A stretch of DNA of 64,000 bases from Membranipora membranacea. Its lineage: Eukaryota > Bryozoa > Gymnolaemata > Cheilostomatida > Membraniporidae. The stretch is from the NCBI GenBank assembly GCA_914767715.1, contig OU612074.1:23920062-23984061 (forward strand), written 5' to 3'. Below, in pieces: positions 13,331 through 24,182 of the stretch. Both the position numbers and the translations under genes were made by a program. Numbering within the stretch: position 1 is the stretch's first letter; each line of letters starts with the position of its first letter. The notes under the pieces are model-generated. The model saw nothing but the letters and a program-made list of their open reading frames with translations. It made no database searches and was not told the DNA's origin.

Positions 13331-15244
13331 AGGCCAGAAGCAGCTATAGCATAAGTTGTTATGGCACGGACAATATTTGATGGCAGGATATTGATCATGT
13401 TTTATACTTCATTGGTGTATGTTCTGTAAAATTCACTGGGTGTACCCAGTTGTAGTGGTCATATTTAGAAACTAAAAGGTGTTTTGTTTCGGCATTATAT
13501 GTGTGGGGAAATAACTCCTATTCTGTCTAGTCTAACTAATCTAATCATCAGGGAATTCCAGGTTGAAATTGCATTGTGGGATTTGTTGACATGGCAATCA
13601 ATTCACGAAGTAAACTTGTAGAGAAGTCTGCTTGTATCAGACCAGCACAAATTGAAAAATTTCAATTGAATTATGTCAAACTTCTTATGGGACTAGTATG
13701 ATATTGTATGGTCTTAAGACCACTGTCTTGGGCAATTACCAACAACATTTTTGATGTTTGATGATGATGATCTTATGTCATTTTCGGCTGGATATCTTTT
13801 GCATAACACATGAGCAAAGAGTTCAATGAGTGCCTCACTTTTCAGCAAAGAAGCCCACCTGTCAGAGTCTGAAAAACTTAGACATGCCAGCTTCGCACAC
13901 TTTCCTAACACGCTAATGACATGATATGGGGATATGCGGTAGCGCGGTCTCTCACCAACCACCTCATGATTTGATAAAACATATACAATGTAGAACCCAG
14001 GACTATAGTCTTGACTTGTGTCAACTGCATCAAACTCTTGACTTCCCACTAATCACATATCGATAGTGTGAATATTTAGGATATGCAGTAGTGCTGCGGC
14101 TGACCTCTTCAACTAGGTACACACTGTTTTCCTACATCAAATTTGTCTCACGTCTAGGCTGCTTTTTGTCTTGTTCTCATTGAGACGTAGTGCTGTCGCT
14201 GACCACCTTTTAAAATGATGTGATAGAATATCTTGTTAAAATCATACATATAGTCGTGTTTCCTGCTGATCACTTAACATTTCACTTACCTAACCGATTG
14301 TGAAGAAAATTGCAGGTATGCTGCCGCGCTGCCGCTGACATGATTGCTTCAACCGGGTACACTCTCAGTTTTAGATTCAGCACGTTGTTCTACCCTAGAT
14401 ATACCCTTGTTTAAAACTCGTAACAACTTATTATAAGTGATTTTGAGAAAAATTGCGATATGCTGCTGCGCTGCCGATCTTCCGCTGACATGATTGCTAC
14501 GACTGGGTACACTAGACCAAGTTTGGTCCATTTGCCTGCATTCCGAGTGGCTTCCAATCCCCTGGTCACGCCGCGGCGTGACCTATGGATCGGGAGCAAC
14601 AGGCATGCAGGCAATTGGATCAAACTTGTTCTAGGTTACACTCTTATTTCTTAATATTCAGCACGTTATTATACCCTTGAAACACCTTTTATTTAAACTC
14701 TTAATATTTCACTCATTAAAAGCAATTTTTAGAGGAAATGAGGATATGCTGCCGCGCTGCCGCTGACATGATCGCTACAACTGGGTACACCCTTAATATT
14801 GGATTCAGCATGTTGTTGTATGCAATTTTGAGAAATATTGTGGATATGCTGCCGCAAGACGGTATCATACTAACCTCATAAAGATCTGACATTATACTTA
14901 TTGAAAATTTTTAATTTGTCCTGATCCAACACGAGCAGAATTCTGCAAGTTTACTTGGTAAATAAATTGGCAAGTCAACAAAATCCCCACAATGCAATTT
15001 CAACCTGGAATTCCCTGATGATTAGATTAGTTAGACTACACAGAATAGGAGTTATTTCCCCACACATATAATGCAAAAACAAAACACCTTTTAATTTCTA
15101 AATATGACCACTACAACTGGGTACACCCAGTGAATTTTACAGAAGAAACATCAATGAAGTAAATTATGTGATCAGTTTCCTGCCATCAAAAGTTGTCCGT
15201 GCCATTTTTTTATAGAGCAGTTACAGCTAGGCTGCTTCTGGCCT
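13331..15244. mobile_element. Foldback-type element with about 300-bp inverted arms
   Basis: The left arm (13331 to about 13645) and right arm (about 14930 to 15244) are inverted copies. The outer ends read GGCCAGAAGCAGCTA and, inverted, TAGGCTGCTTCTGGCC. Inner landmarks such as GGGAATTCCAGGTTGAAATT at 13550 reappear inverted near 15000. A TA dinucleotide borders both ends, a possible target duplication. The 1.3-kb core repeats a CTGCCGCGCTGCCGCTGACA motif and holds one 111-codon minus-strand open frame (14049-13714) that I do not recognise. No transposase motif is seen, so this is probably a non-autonomous DNA transposon. Confidence 0.7.
14511..14637. repeat. Imperfect palindrome inside the foldback element
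   Basis: Arms of about 50 bp face each other, with TTTGCCTGCAT on the left and ATGCAGGCAA on the right. They centre on the perfect palindrome GTCACGCCGCGGCGTGAC at 14566-14583. It could be a smaller nested foldback element. Confidence 0.6.
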
Positions 15245-15499
15245 AACAGTCCACATTAGATAAATCTTTGAAATTAACTTACGATAAGAAGGGGTGCTGC
15301 TGCATCTTAATAGCCTAAGTAATCATCATTATTAATCTAAATATAGTGGCATTGCGTAACTATACGACTCCAATTGATTTCTCAGTATCAAAGCCTGGGC
15401 CACAAGCTAACATTGCATCAATTAATACAGTCATTATTGATTTTCAGACTTATGTCAATCATGAAATACACAACGGAATAACGTAATATAGTTTATCTG

Positions 15500-16515
15500 T
15501 TTTCATGTTTTTGTGTATCGGTTGGTTGGTTGGTTTATTTTGTCACAAATATTAGGTATGATGCGAGATTGAGTGTATATACTGTTACATGAGTAGGGAA
15601 TACCAAAAAGAAACATAAACAGAATGAGTAAAGTAAAGTATGACTTAGAGTGGATTAAAAAATATCTTGCAATATCAAAATCAAGTGTCTTAGGAATGAG
15701 TCTTTACCCCAGGCAGTTCTGTATTTAAGGCTGCGATATCTGCCTGAGGGGAGTTTCTCAAGAAAATTGTTTAAAAAATGTTCGTCATCATGTATTATCT
15801 TCAGGGCCAGGTTCTTTGTCCGTTTTGATATGACTGAATCTAGGTCCCCAATATCAAGACCTAGTCTGTCGCCTTGCTTAAAAAACTTTCTCAGAGCTTT
15901 CTTGTCTCGTGAATAAATACTGGTGAACAAAATAGGTAGGCAGTAGGTTAGAATGGATACAATAAAACTTTTAAATAACATGCAGGCTAAAGGCTTTGTA
16001 CTCTGATAATTAAAGGTTCTGATGACAAACATTCTCTGATTTGCTTTGGATACAACATTATTGACATGATCTTCGAAACGTAATTTGTGATCAAAGAGAA
16101 CTCCCAAATATTTAACATTGTCACAAAAATCTATTTTTACACCATTTAATTCGAGAGTAGGACTGTCAGGTTTATCTCTCTTAGTGGAGAAAAGCATCTC
16201 TTGGGTTTTAGAAGGATTAAGTAATAAGTCGAGTTCTTTGCATAGACCAGAGAATCTATTGATCTCATTAAAATAATTAGACAAGTCATTATTATCAGAG
16301 ATGCAACCGACTATACAAGTGTCATCAGCATATTTTAAAATAGTTATATTGCTCTGTTCTGACCTAATCCTATTTGTATACACTGAGAATAATAGAGGAC
16401 TGAGGACAGAACCCTGGGATGTTCCTGTGTTGGTGGTGATTGATGTTGAGAGAATATTGTTTACTATTGTTCTTTGTGTTCTGCCTCAGACCAGAGATTC
16501 TATGTATGCATGTTT
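15500..16515 (-). mobile_element. 5'-truncated LINE (RT C-terminal part and 3' end)
   Basis: On the minus strand a reverse-transcriptase segment begins near 16515 with motif B (TGTSQGSVLSPLLF). It passes through the catalytic box YADDTCIVG near 16,330 and runs open to a stop near 15655. The thumb and C-terminal segment includes KYLGVLFDHKLRFEDHV. About 130 bp further the element ends in a GGTTGGTTGGTT-rich 3' end. This order is typical of CR1/L2/Jockey-like non-LTR retrotransposons. Endonuclease and the N-terminal half of RT are absent, the normal result of incomplete reverse transcription. It is not autonomous. Confidence 0.8.
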
Positions 16516-16799
16516 CCCATAGTCTTATTGATAAAAGGAATTATTAAGCCTATACTGTTTCCACGTCTCTGGGTTTTTGCGTATCTGCTGAGGGTGGGTA
16601 GGTGGGTAGGTGTAGGAGGGGAGAGCACAATTTAGTCTCTGCAACATACAACACATTGAGGTTTATGTGTTTAGTAGACGTAAACAATGATGACCTTTTA
16701 TTATCTGATTGTATTGCCCCATCGCCTACATATTTTACAGGTTGTCTCTAAGGAGGTTATAATACAGATTAATCATAATTTGTACGGATAATAAAACGT

Positions 16800-17037
16800 A
16801 TGAAGATGGGCGACCCAGCACCGCCACCTCCTGCTCCAGTGGCTCCAGCAGGACCAGTCAATCCCTAATTACCGGAGGCAGCAGCTAAAGCCGTCACAGA
16901 GGCAGCAGCATCAGCAGTCAGCGGGTCAGACTCGGGATCTACAGATGGAGGAGGATCGGCCACAGCGGCGCCCATCGGGACTAAGATGAAGGAGAAAGCT
17001 GAGGAGATACTCGATGAGATGGCTGTTAAAATGCACA
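16800..17037 (+). pseudogene. Unrecognised exon-like block with internal stop
   Basis: From ATG at 16800 the frame reads 22 codons rich in Pro and Ala, meets TAA at 16866-16868, then stays open. It codes an Ala/Ser/Gly-rich stretch and a charged helix (MKEKAEEILDEMAVKMH) before a clean GTAAGT donor at 17038. The composition, GC-richness and donor look like a first coding exon, but the stop breaks it unless translation starts at a later ATG such as the one in TKMKEK. I do not recognise the protein. It lies on the same strand as CPT1 but does not resemble the CPT1 N terminus. Confidence 0.35.
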
Positions 17038-20000
17038 GTAAGTCTCTTTGTACTACCTAGTACTATCATAGTCTGGTGCACAGTATGTCTCCTGCTACTA
17101 CCTAGTATTATCTGTCTCATACACTATCATAGTCTGGTGCACAGTATGTCTCCTACTACTACCTAGTATTATCTGTCTCATACACTATCATAGTCTGGTG
17201 CACAGTATGTCTCCTACTACTACCTAGTATTATCTGTCTCATACACTATCATAGTCTGGTGCACAGTATGTCTCCTGCTACTACCTAGTATTATCTGTCT
17301 CATACACTATCATAGTCTGGTGCACAGTAAGTCTCCTACTACTACCTAGTATTATCTGTCTCATACACTATCATAGTCTGGTGCACAGTATGTCTCCTAC
17401 TACTACCTAGTATTATCTGTCTCATACACTATCATAGTCTGGTGCACAGTATGTCTCCTACTACTACCTAGTATTATCTGTCTCATACACTATCATAGTC
17501 TGGTGCACAGTATGTCTCCTACTACTACCTAGTATTATCTGTCTCATACACTATCATAGTCTGGTGCACAGTATGTCTCCTACTACTACCTAGTATTATC
17601 TGTCTCATACACTATCATAGTCTGGTGCACAGTATGTCTCCTACTACTACCTCGTATTATCTGTCTCATACACTATCATAGTCTGGTGCACAGTATGTCT
17701 CCTACTACTACCTAGTATTATCTGTCTCATACACTATCATAGTCTGGTGCACAGTATGTCTCCTACTACTACCTAGTATTATCTGTCTCATACACTATCA
17801 TAGTCTGGTGCACAGTATGTCTCCTACTACTACCTAGTATTATCTGTCTCATACACTATCATAGTCTGGTGCACAGTATGTCTCCTACTACTACCTCGTA
17901 TTATCTGTCTCATACACTATCATAGTCTGGTGCACAATATGTCTCCTACTACTACCTAGTATTATCTGTCTCATACACTATCATAGTCTGGTGCACAGTA
18001 TGTCTCCTACTACTACCTAGTATTATCTGTCTCATACACTATCATAGTCTGGTGCACAGTATGTCTCCTACTACTACCTAGTATTATCTGTCTCATACAC
18101 TATCATAGTCTGGTGCACAGTATGTCTCCTACTACTACCTATTATTATCTGTCTCATACACTATCATAGTCTGGTGCACGCAGTATGTCTCCTACTACTA
18201 CCTAGTATTATCTGTCTCATACACTATCATAGTCTGGTGCACAGTATGTCTCCTACTACTACCTAGTATTATCTGTCTCATACACTATCATAGTCTGGTG
18301 CACAGTATGTCTCCTACTACTACCTAGTATTATCTGTCTCATACACTATCATAGTCTGGTGCACAGTATGTCTCCTACTACTATCTAGTATTATCTGTCT
18401 CATACACTATCATAGTCTGGTGCACAGTATGTCTCCTACTACTACCTAGTATTATCTGTCTCATACACTATCATAGTCTGGTGCACAGTATGTCTCCTAC
18501 TACTACCTATTATTATCTGTCTCATACACTATCATAGTCTGGTGCACAGTATGTCTCCTACTACTACCTAGTATTATCTGTCTCATACACTATCATAGTC
18601 TGGTGCACAGTATGTCTCCTACTACTACCTAGTATTATCTGTCTCATACACTATCATAGTCTGGTGCACAGTATGTCTCCTACTACTACCTATTATTATC
18701 TGTCTCATACACTATCATAGTCTGGTGCACAGTAAGTCTCCTACTACTACCTAGTATTATCTGTCTCATACACTATCATAGTCTGGTGCACAGTATGTCT
18801 CCTACTACTACCTAGTATTATCTGTCTCATACACTATCATAGTCTGGTGCACAGTAAGTCTCCTACTACTACCTAGTATTATCTGTCTCATACACTATCA
18901 TAGTCTGGTGCACAGTATGTCTCCTACTACTACCTAGTATTATCTGTCTCATACACTATCATAGTCTGGTGCACAGTATGTCTCCTACTACTACCTATTA
19001 TTATCTGTCTCATACACTATCATAGTCTGGTGCACAGTATGTCTCCTACTACTACCTAGTATTATCTGTCTCATACACTATCATAGTCTGGTGCACAGTA
19101 TGTCTCCTACTACTACCTAGTATTATCTGTCTCATACACTATCATAGTCTGGTGCACAGTATGTCTCCTACTACTACCTAGTATTATCTGTCTCATACAC
19201 TATCATAGTCTGGTGCACAGTATGTCTCCTACTACTACCTTTTATTATCTGTCTCATACACTAACATAGTCTGGTGCACAGTATGTCTCCTACTACTACC
19301 TAGTATTATCTGTCTCATACACTATCATAGTCTGGTGCACAGTATGTCTCCTACTACTACCTATTATTATCTGTCTCATACACTATCATAGTCTGGTGCA
19401 CAGTATGTCTCCTACTACTACCTAGTATTATCTGTCTCATACACTATCATAGTCTGGTGCACAGTATGTCTCCTACTACTACCTAGTATTATCTGTCTCA
19501 TACACTATCATAGTCTGGTGCACAGTATGTCTCCTAGTACTACCTAGTATTATCTGTCTCATACACTATCATAGTCTGGTGCACAGTATGTCTCCTACTA
19601 CTACCTAGTATTATCTGTCTCATACACTATCATAGTCTGGTGCACAGTATGTCTCCTACTACTACCTAGTATTATCTGTCTCATACACTATCATAGTCTG
19701 GTGCACAGTATGTCTCCTGCTACTACCTATTATTGTCTGTCTCATACACTATCATAGTCTGGTGCACAGTATGTCTCCTACTACTACCTAGTATTATCTG
19801 TCTCATACACTATCATAGTCTGGTGCACAGTATGTCTCCTACTACTACCTAGTATTATCTGTCTCATACACTATCATAGTCTGGTGCACAGTATGTCTCC
19901 TACTACTACCTAGTATTATCTGTCTCATACACTATCATAGTCTGGTGCACAGTATGTCTCCTACTACTACCTAGTATTATCTGTCTCATACACTATCATA

Positions 20001-20549
20001 GTCTGGTGCACAGTATGTCTCCTACTACTACCTAGTATTATCTGTCTCATACACTATCATAGTCTGGTGCACAGTATGTCTCCTACTACTACCTAGTATT
20101 ATCTGTCTCATACACTATCATAGCCTGGTGCACAGTATGTCTCCTACTACTACCTAGTATTATCTGTCTCATACACTATCATAGTCTGGTGCACAGTATG
20201 TCTCCTAGTACTACCTAGTATTATCTGTCTCATACACTATCATAGTCTGGTGCACAGTATGTCTCCTACTACTACCTAGTATTATCTGTCTCATACACTA
20301 TCATAGTCTGGTGCACAGTATGTCTTCTACTACTACCTAGTATTATCTGTCTCATACACTATCATAGTCTGGTGCACAGTATGTCTCCTACTACTACCTA
20401 TTATTATCTGTCTCATACACTATCATAGTCTGGTGCACAGTATGTCTCCTACTACTACCTATTATTGTCTGTCTCATACACTATCATAGTCTGGTGCACA
20501 GTATGTCTCCTACTACTACCTAGTATTATCTGTCTCATACACTATCATT
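17038..20549. repeat. 61-bp minisatellite, about 57 units
   Basis: The unit runs from TATGTCTCCTACTACTACCT through TATTATCTGTCTCATACAC to ATAGTCTGGTGCACAG. Copies are nearly identical. The array starts at the donor of the preceding exon: exon end and donor read ATGCACAGTAAGTCTC, and each unit contains GTGCACAGTATGTCTC. A few units, near 17,326, 18,731 and 18,852, carry exact CAGTAAGT. The array thus appears seeded by an exon-intron junction. Confidence 0.95.
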
Positions 20550-20879
20550 ATCTGCTTATAATTAGATTAATTACTGAGTCTAAGTGGTCAGACCTTCTGC
20601 TCCGACCTTCCCCTGTTGATGTACTTACCTCTCAAAGTTGTAACTAGACTAGAAATGCCGTGATCATAAGTGCCACAAAACTTCAGGGGTGTGGATGATA
20701 GACACTCAGGTTGTCGATTGAGTTTACGATGGATGGACAATTGGCGACATCATTACAAGTGCCAACTAAAATGGCTGTCCTTTCCATGCAACCTATGAGG
20801 AAGGCAACCTGAATATCGTTGTCCTATTAGGTGGCCGAACTTCCCCCTCAAGTATTTCAGTGAGTACAGCCATAGAATA

Positions 20880-22020
20880 TAGCGCAACAGACATGTTATG
20901 ATTATGGTACAAACCACCAAGTAGTGAAAGAGATGATATGTAATAAAAAATCAGTTTTCACCGGGACTTGAACTCGGGCCTCCCGCGCAACAAACATGTT
21001 ATAATTGTGGTATAAACAACCCAGTAGTGAAAGGGATGATATGTACAAAAAAACTGTCTTCACCGGGATTTGAACTCAGGCCTCTCGCGCAACATACTTG
21101 TTATAAATGTGGTATAAACCAACAAATAGTGAAAGAGATGATATGAAAAAAAATCTGTTTTCACCGGGATTTGAACTTGGGCCTCCTGCGCAACAAACAT
21201 GTTATTATTGTGGTATAAACACCAAGTAGTGAAAGAGATGATATGTGAAAAAAAACTGTCTTCACCGGGATTTGAACTCTGGCCTCTCACGCAACAAACA
21301 TGTTATAATTGTGGTATAAACCACCAAGTAGCGAAAAAATTATATGTAGAAAAATCTGTTTTCACCGGGATTAGAACTTGGGCCTCCTGCGCAACAAACA
21401 TGTTATTATTGTGGTATAAACACCAAGTAGTGAAAGAGATGATATGTGAAAAAAAACTGTCTTCACCGGGAGTTGAACTCGGGCCTCTCGCGCAACAAAC
21501 ATGTTATAATTGTGGTATAAACCACCAAGTAGCGAAAAAATCATATGTAAAATAATCTGTTTTCACCGGGATTTGAACTCGGGCCTCTCGCGCAACAAAC
21601 ATGTTATAATTGTGGTATAAACCACCAAGTAGCAAAAAAATTATATGTTTAAAAATCTGTTTTCACCGGGATTTGAACTTGGGCCTCCTGCGCAACAAAC
21701 ATGTTATTATTGTGGTACGATCCAACAAGTAGTGAAAGAGATGAGATGTAAAAAAACCAAATGAGTCTTCACCGGGATTTGAACTCGGGCTTCCCGCGCA
21801 ACAAACATGTAATTATGGTATAAACTACCAAGTAGTGAAAGATATTATAAATGTAAAAAAAAGTTTGTCTTCACCGTGACTTGACCTTGGGCCTCCCGCG
21901 CAACAATTATTTTATTATTGTGGTATTAACCACCAAGTAGTGAAAGAGATTATAACGTAAAAAACAAAATTTGTCTTTATCGGGATTCGAACTCGGGCCT
22001 CTAGCGTATCACAAGCATGT
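20880..22020. repeat. Tandem array of about 102-bp units with tRNA-like B-box
   Basis: About eleven diverged units, spaced 99-107 bp, each carry CACCGGGATTTGAACTCGGG, then GCGCAACAAACATGTTAT, then ACCAAGTAGTGAAAGAGATG. Unit starts are near 20958, 21061, 21163, 21264, 21363, 21463, 21563, 21664, 21768 and 21872. On the minus strand the first block reads GAGTTCAAATCCCGG, which resembles a tRNA T-arm or internal B box. The array looks like tandem multiplication of a tRNA-derived repeat tail. Confidence 0.8.
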
Positions 22021-22082
22021 TCTAATTGTGGTGTATGTAAAAATATATTATTATCCACATGCACTCTTTGGCCCTTTTTTGG

Positions 22083-22170
22083 TCTCAACCGGGAATTGAA
22101 CCCGGAATCGACCCTGGGCCACTTGTTCTGCGATTGAGCACACAAGCCACTTGGCCACCCAAGCCGCTGA
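22083..22170 (-). repeat. tRNA-like sequence, probably SINE head
   Basis: Read on the minus strand it shows an A-box-like GGTGGCCAAGTGGCTTGTG and a B-box-like GGGTTCAATTCCCGG at about tRNA spacing. It borders the 102-bp array, whose units share the B-box-like part. I could not fold a full cloverleaf with a convincing acceptor stem, so a tRNA-derived SINE is more likely than a tRNA gene. Confidence 0.4.
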
Positions 22171-22476
22171 AGCTTACTGAATTCCATTGATATATGATGG
22201 AGATATAAGGGTAAAGTAGGCTGTTTTTTAATTTTTAATTAAATTCAAGCTTTCATGGCATAAATCAGACAAAAAAATATAAACAGCACACCCTCATCTG
22301 GTTTTACTACACATACGTGGTAGGACACAGGACTGTGATTCAGCTGTTTTTTCTATTTTCTTCAAAAAAACTTTTTGAAAAAGTGATATGAGGCACTGGT
22401 TATGGGTTTTAGTGTACACATGTGTTTATCATAAACACAAAACTTTCAGTTTTGTGGATTAGATTATGTATAACGG

Positions 22477-22866
22477 GTGATGCTACCCGCTAAGTATCAG
22501 TGATGCTACCCACTAAGTATCAGTGATGCTACCCACTAAGTATCAGTGATGCTACCCGCTAAGTATCAGTGATGCTACCCACTAAGTATCAGTGATGCTA
22601 CCCACTAAGTATCGGTGATGCTACCCACTAAGTATCAGTGATGCTACCCGCTAAGTATCAGTGATGCTACCCACTAAGTATCAGTGATGCTACCCACTAA
22701 GTATCAGTGATGCTACCCACTAAGTATCGGTGATGCTACCCGCTAAGTATCGGTGATGCTACCCGCTAAGTATCAGTGATGCTACCCACTAAGTATCGGT
22801 GATGCTACCCGCTAAGTATCAGTGATGCTACCCGCTAAGTATCAGTGATGCTACCCACTAAGTATC
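22477..22866. repeat. 23-bp minisatellite, about 17 units
   Basis: Units of GATGCTACCCACTAAGTATC plus AGT or GGT are repeated head to tail. Variants alternate CCCACT with CCCGCT. Confidence 0.95.
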
Positions 22867-22973
22867 GCCCCTCCCTTTATTTATATTAACTGATCTTGGA
22901 CAGCAGTGAGCGCAATCTGATTTTCAGCCTCGCGCTTAAGGCAACAAATATTTTGCCGTCCATGCCTCGGGAT

Positions 22974-23304
22974 GGTAAGTGTGATCAGGGACTATGGTGT
23001 GATGGTAAGTGTGATCAGGGACTATGGTGTGATGGTAAGTGTGATCAGGGAGAATGGTGAGATGGTAAGTGTGATCAGGGAGAATGGTGAGATGGTAAGT
23101 GTGATCAGGGAGAATGGTGTGATGGTAAGTGTGATCAGGGAGAATGGTGTGATGGTAAGTGTGATCAGGGAGAGTGGTGTGATGGTAAGTTTGATCAGGG
23201 AGAATGGTGAGATGGTAAGTGTGATCAGGGAGAATGGTGTGATGGTAAGTGTGATCAGGGAGAATGGTGTGATGGTAAGTGTGATCAGGGAGAGTGGTGT
23301 GATG
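22974..23304. repeat. 30-bp minisatellite, 11 units, each with a consensus donor
   Basis: The unit is GATGGTAAGTGTGATCAGGG followed by a ten-base tail such as AGAATGGTGT. Every copy contains GGTAAGT, a perfect 5' splice-site core. The array ends about 60 bp before the first CPT1 exon copy. It is open on both strands because the unit is divisible by three; those frames are not genes. The DNA just before it belongs to the dispersed repeat seen at 2,664. Confidence 0.95.
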
Positions 23305-23354
23305 TGACCATCTGATTTTAGTCAACAATTCATTTTAATCGACCATAATTTTAT

Positions 23355-24182
23355 TGTCTGTTGTAGAATGTTCCAGGAGATTATAGACGATAGATCAGAG
23401 TCGGTACAAGGGGAGGAGAATCTAGCGGCCCTTACTGCCGGTGAGCGTGTCCCGTGGGCTAAGGCTAGTAAAAGCCTACTTTAATACTGGAGTTAATAAA
23501 GCTTCTCTCTCTACTATAGAGAAGAGCTCGTTTGTTCTCGTCTTAGATAACGAAGAATTTAACTACTCAGCTGTAAGTTATGCCTATGACTATACCTGAT
23601 ATATGTAATCCTATACATGTAATAGCTAGCCCGTATCTAATCATAGCTTATCATCATACAATGCTGACGATTATTCGGGTTTAGAAAGATTATGACATCG
23701 AATTGCAACATCATATCATGAACCATTGATGATGCGGTTACAGATACTGGTTTAGATTATATAGTTAATGTCTGTTGTAGAATGTTCCAGGAGATTATAG
23801 ACGATAGATCAGAGTCGGTACAAGGGGAGGAGAATCTAGCGGCCCTTACTGCCGGTGAGCGTGTCCCGTGGGCTAAGGCTAGTAAAAGCCTACTTTAATA
23901 CTGGAGTTAATAAAGCTTCTCTCTCTACTATAGAGAAGAGCTCGTTTGTTCTCGTCTTAGATAACGAAGAATTTAACTACTCAGCTGTAAGTTATGCCTA
24001 TGACTATACCTGATATATGTAATCCTATACATGTAATAGCTAGCCCAGTATCTAATCATAGCTTATCATCATACAATGCTGACGATTATTCGGGTTTAGA
24101 AAGATTATGACATCGAATTGCAACATCATATCATGAACCATTGATGATGCGGTTACAGATACTGGTTTAGATTATATAGTGT
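23355..24182 (+). repeat. Tandem 414-bp duplication of a CPT1 exon
   Basis: The exon at 23367-23572, its acceptor (TGTCTGTTGTAG) and about 190 bp of following intron are repeated at 23781-23986 and beyond, almost base for base. In both copies the frame breaks at one extra T (23469 and 23883). Without it the text reads [15 protein letters not shown], as the family expects. The exon enters in phase 2 and leaves in phase 0, so the two copies cannot both be spliced in without losing frame. The shared insertion means it predates the duplication, or the duplication is an assembly artefact. Confidence 0.85.

Noticed and set aside
22083-22170. A functional tRNA gene
   Set aside because: A- and B-box-like blocks are present, but no full cloverleaf with a paired acceptor stem could be drawn by eye. 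A SINE is more likely; tRNAscan-SE would decide.
17038-23304. CRISPR-like arrays
   Set aside because: The units abut directly with no unique spacers, the genome is eukaryotic and there are no cas genes. These are minisatellites.
22936-23328. Two opposing frames of 111 and 130 codons
   Set aside because: They are pure translation of the 30-bp minisatellite.
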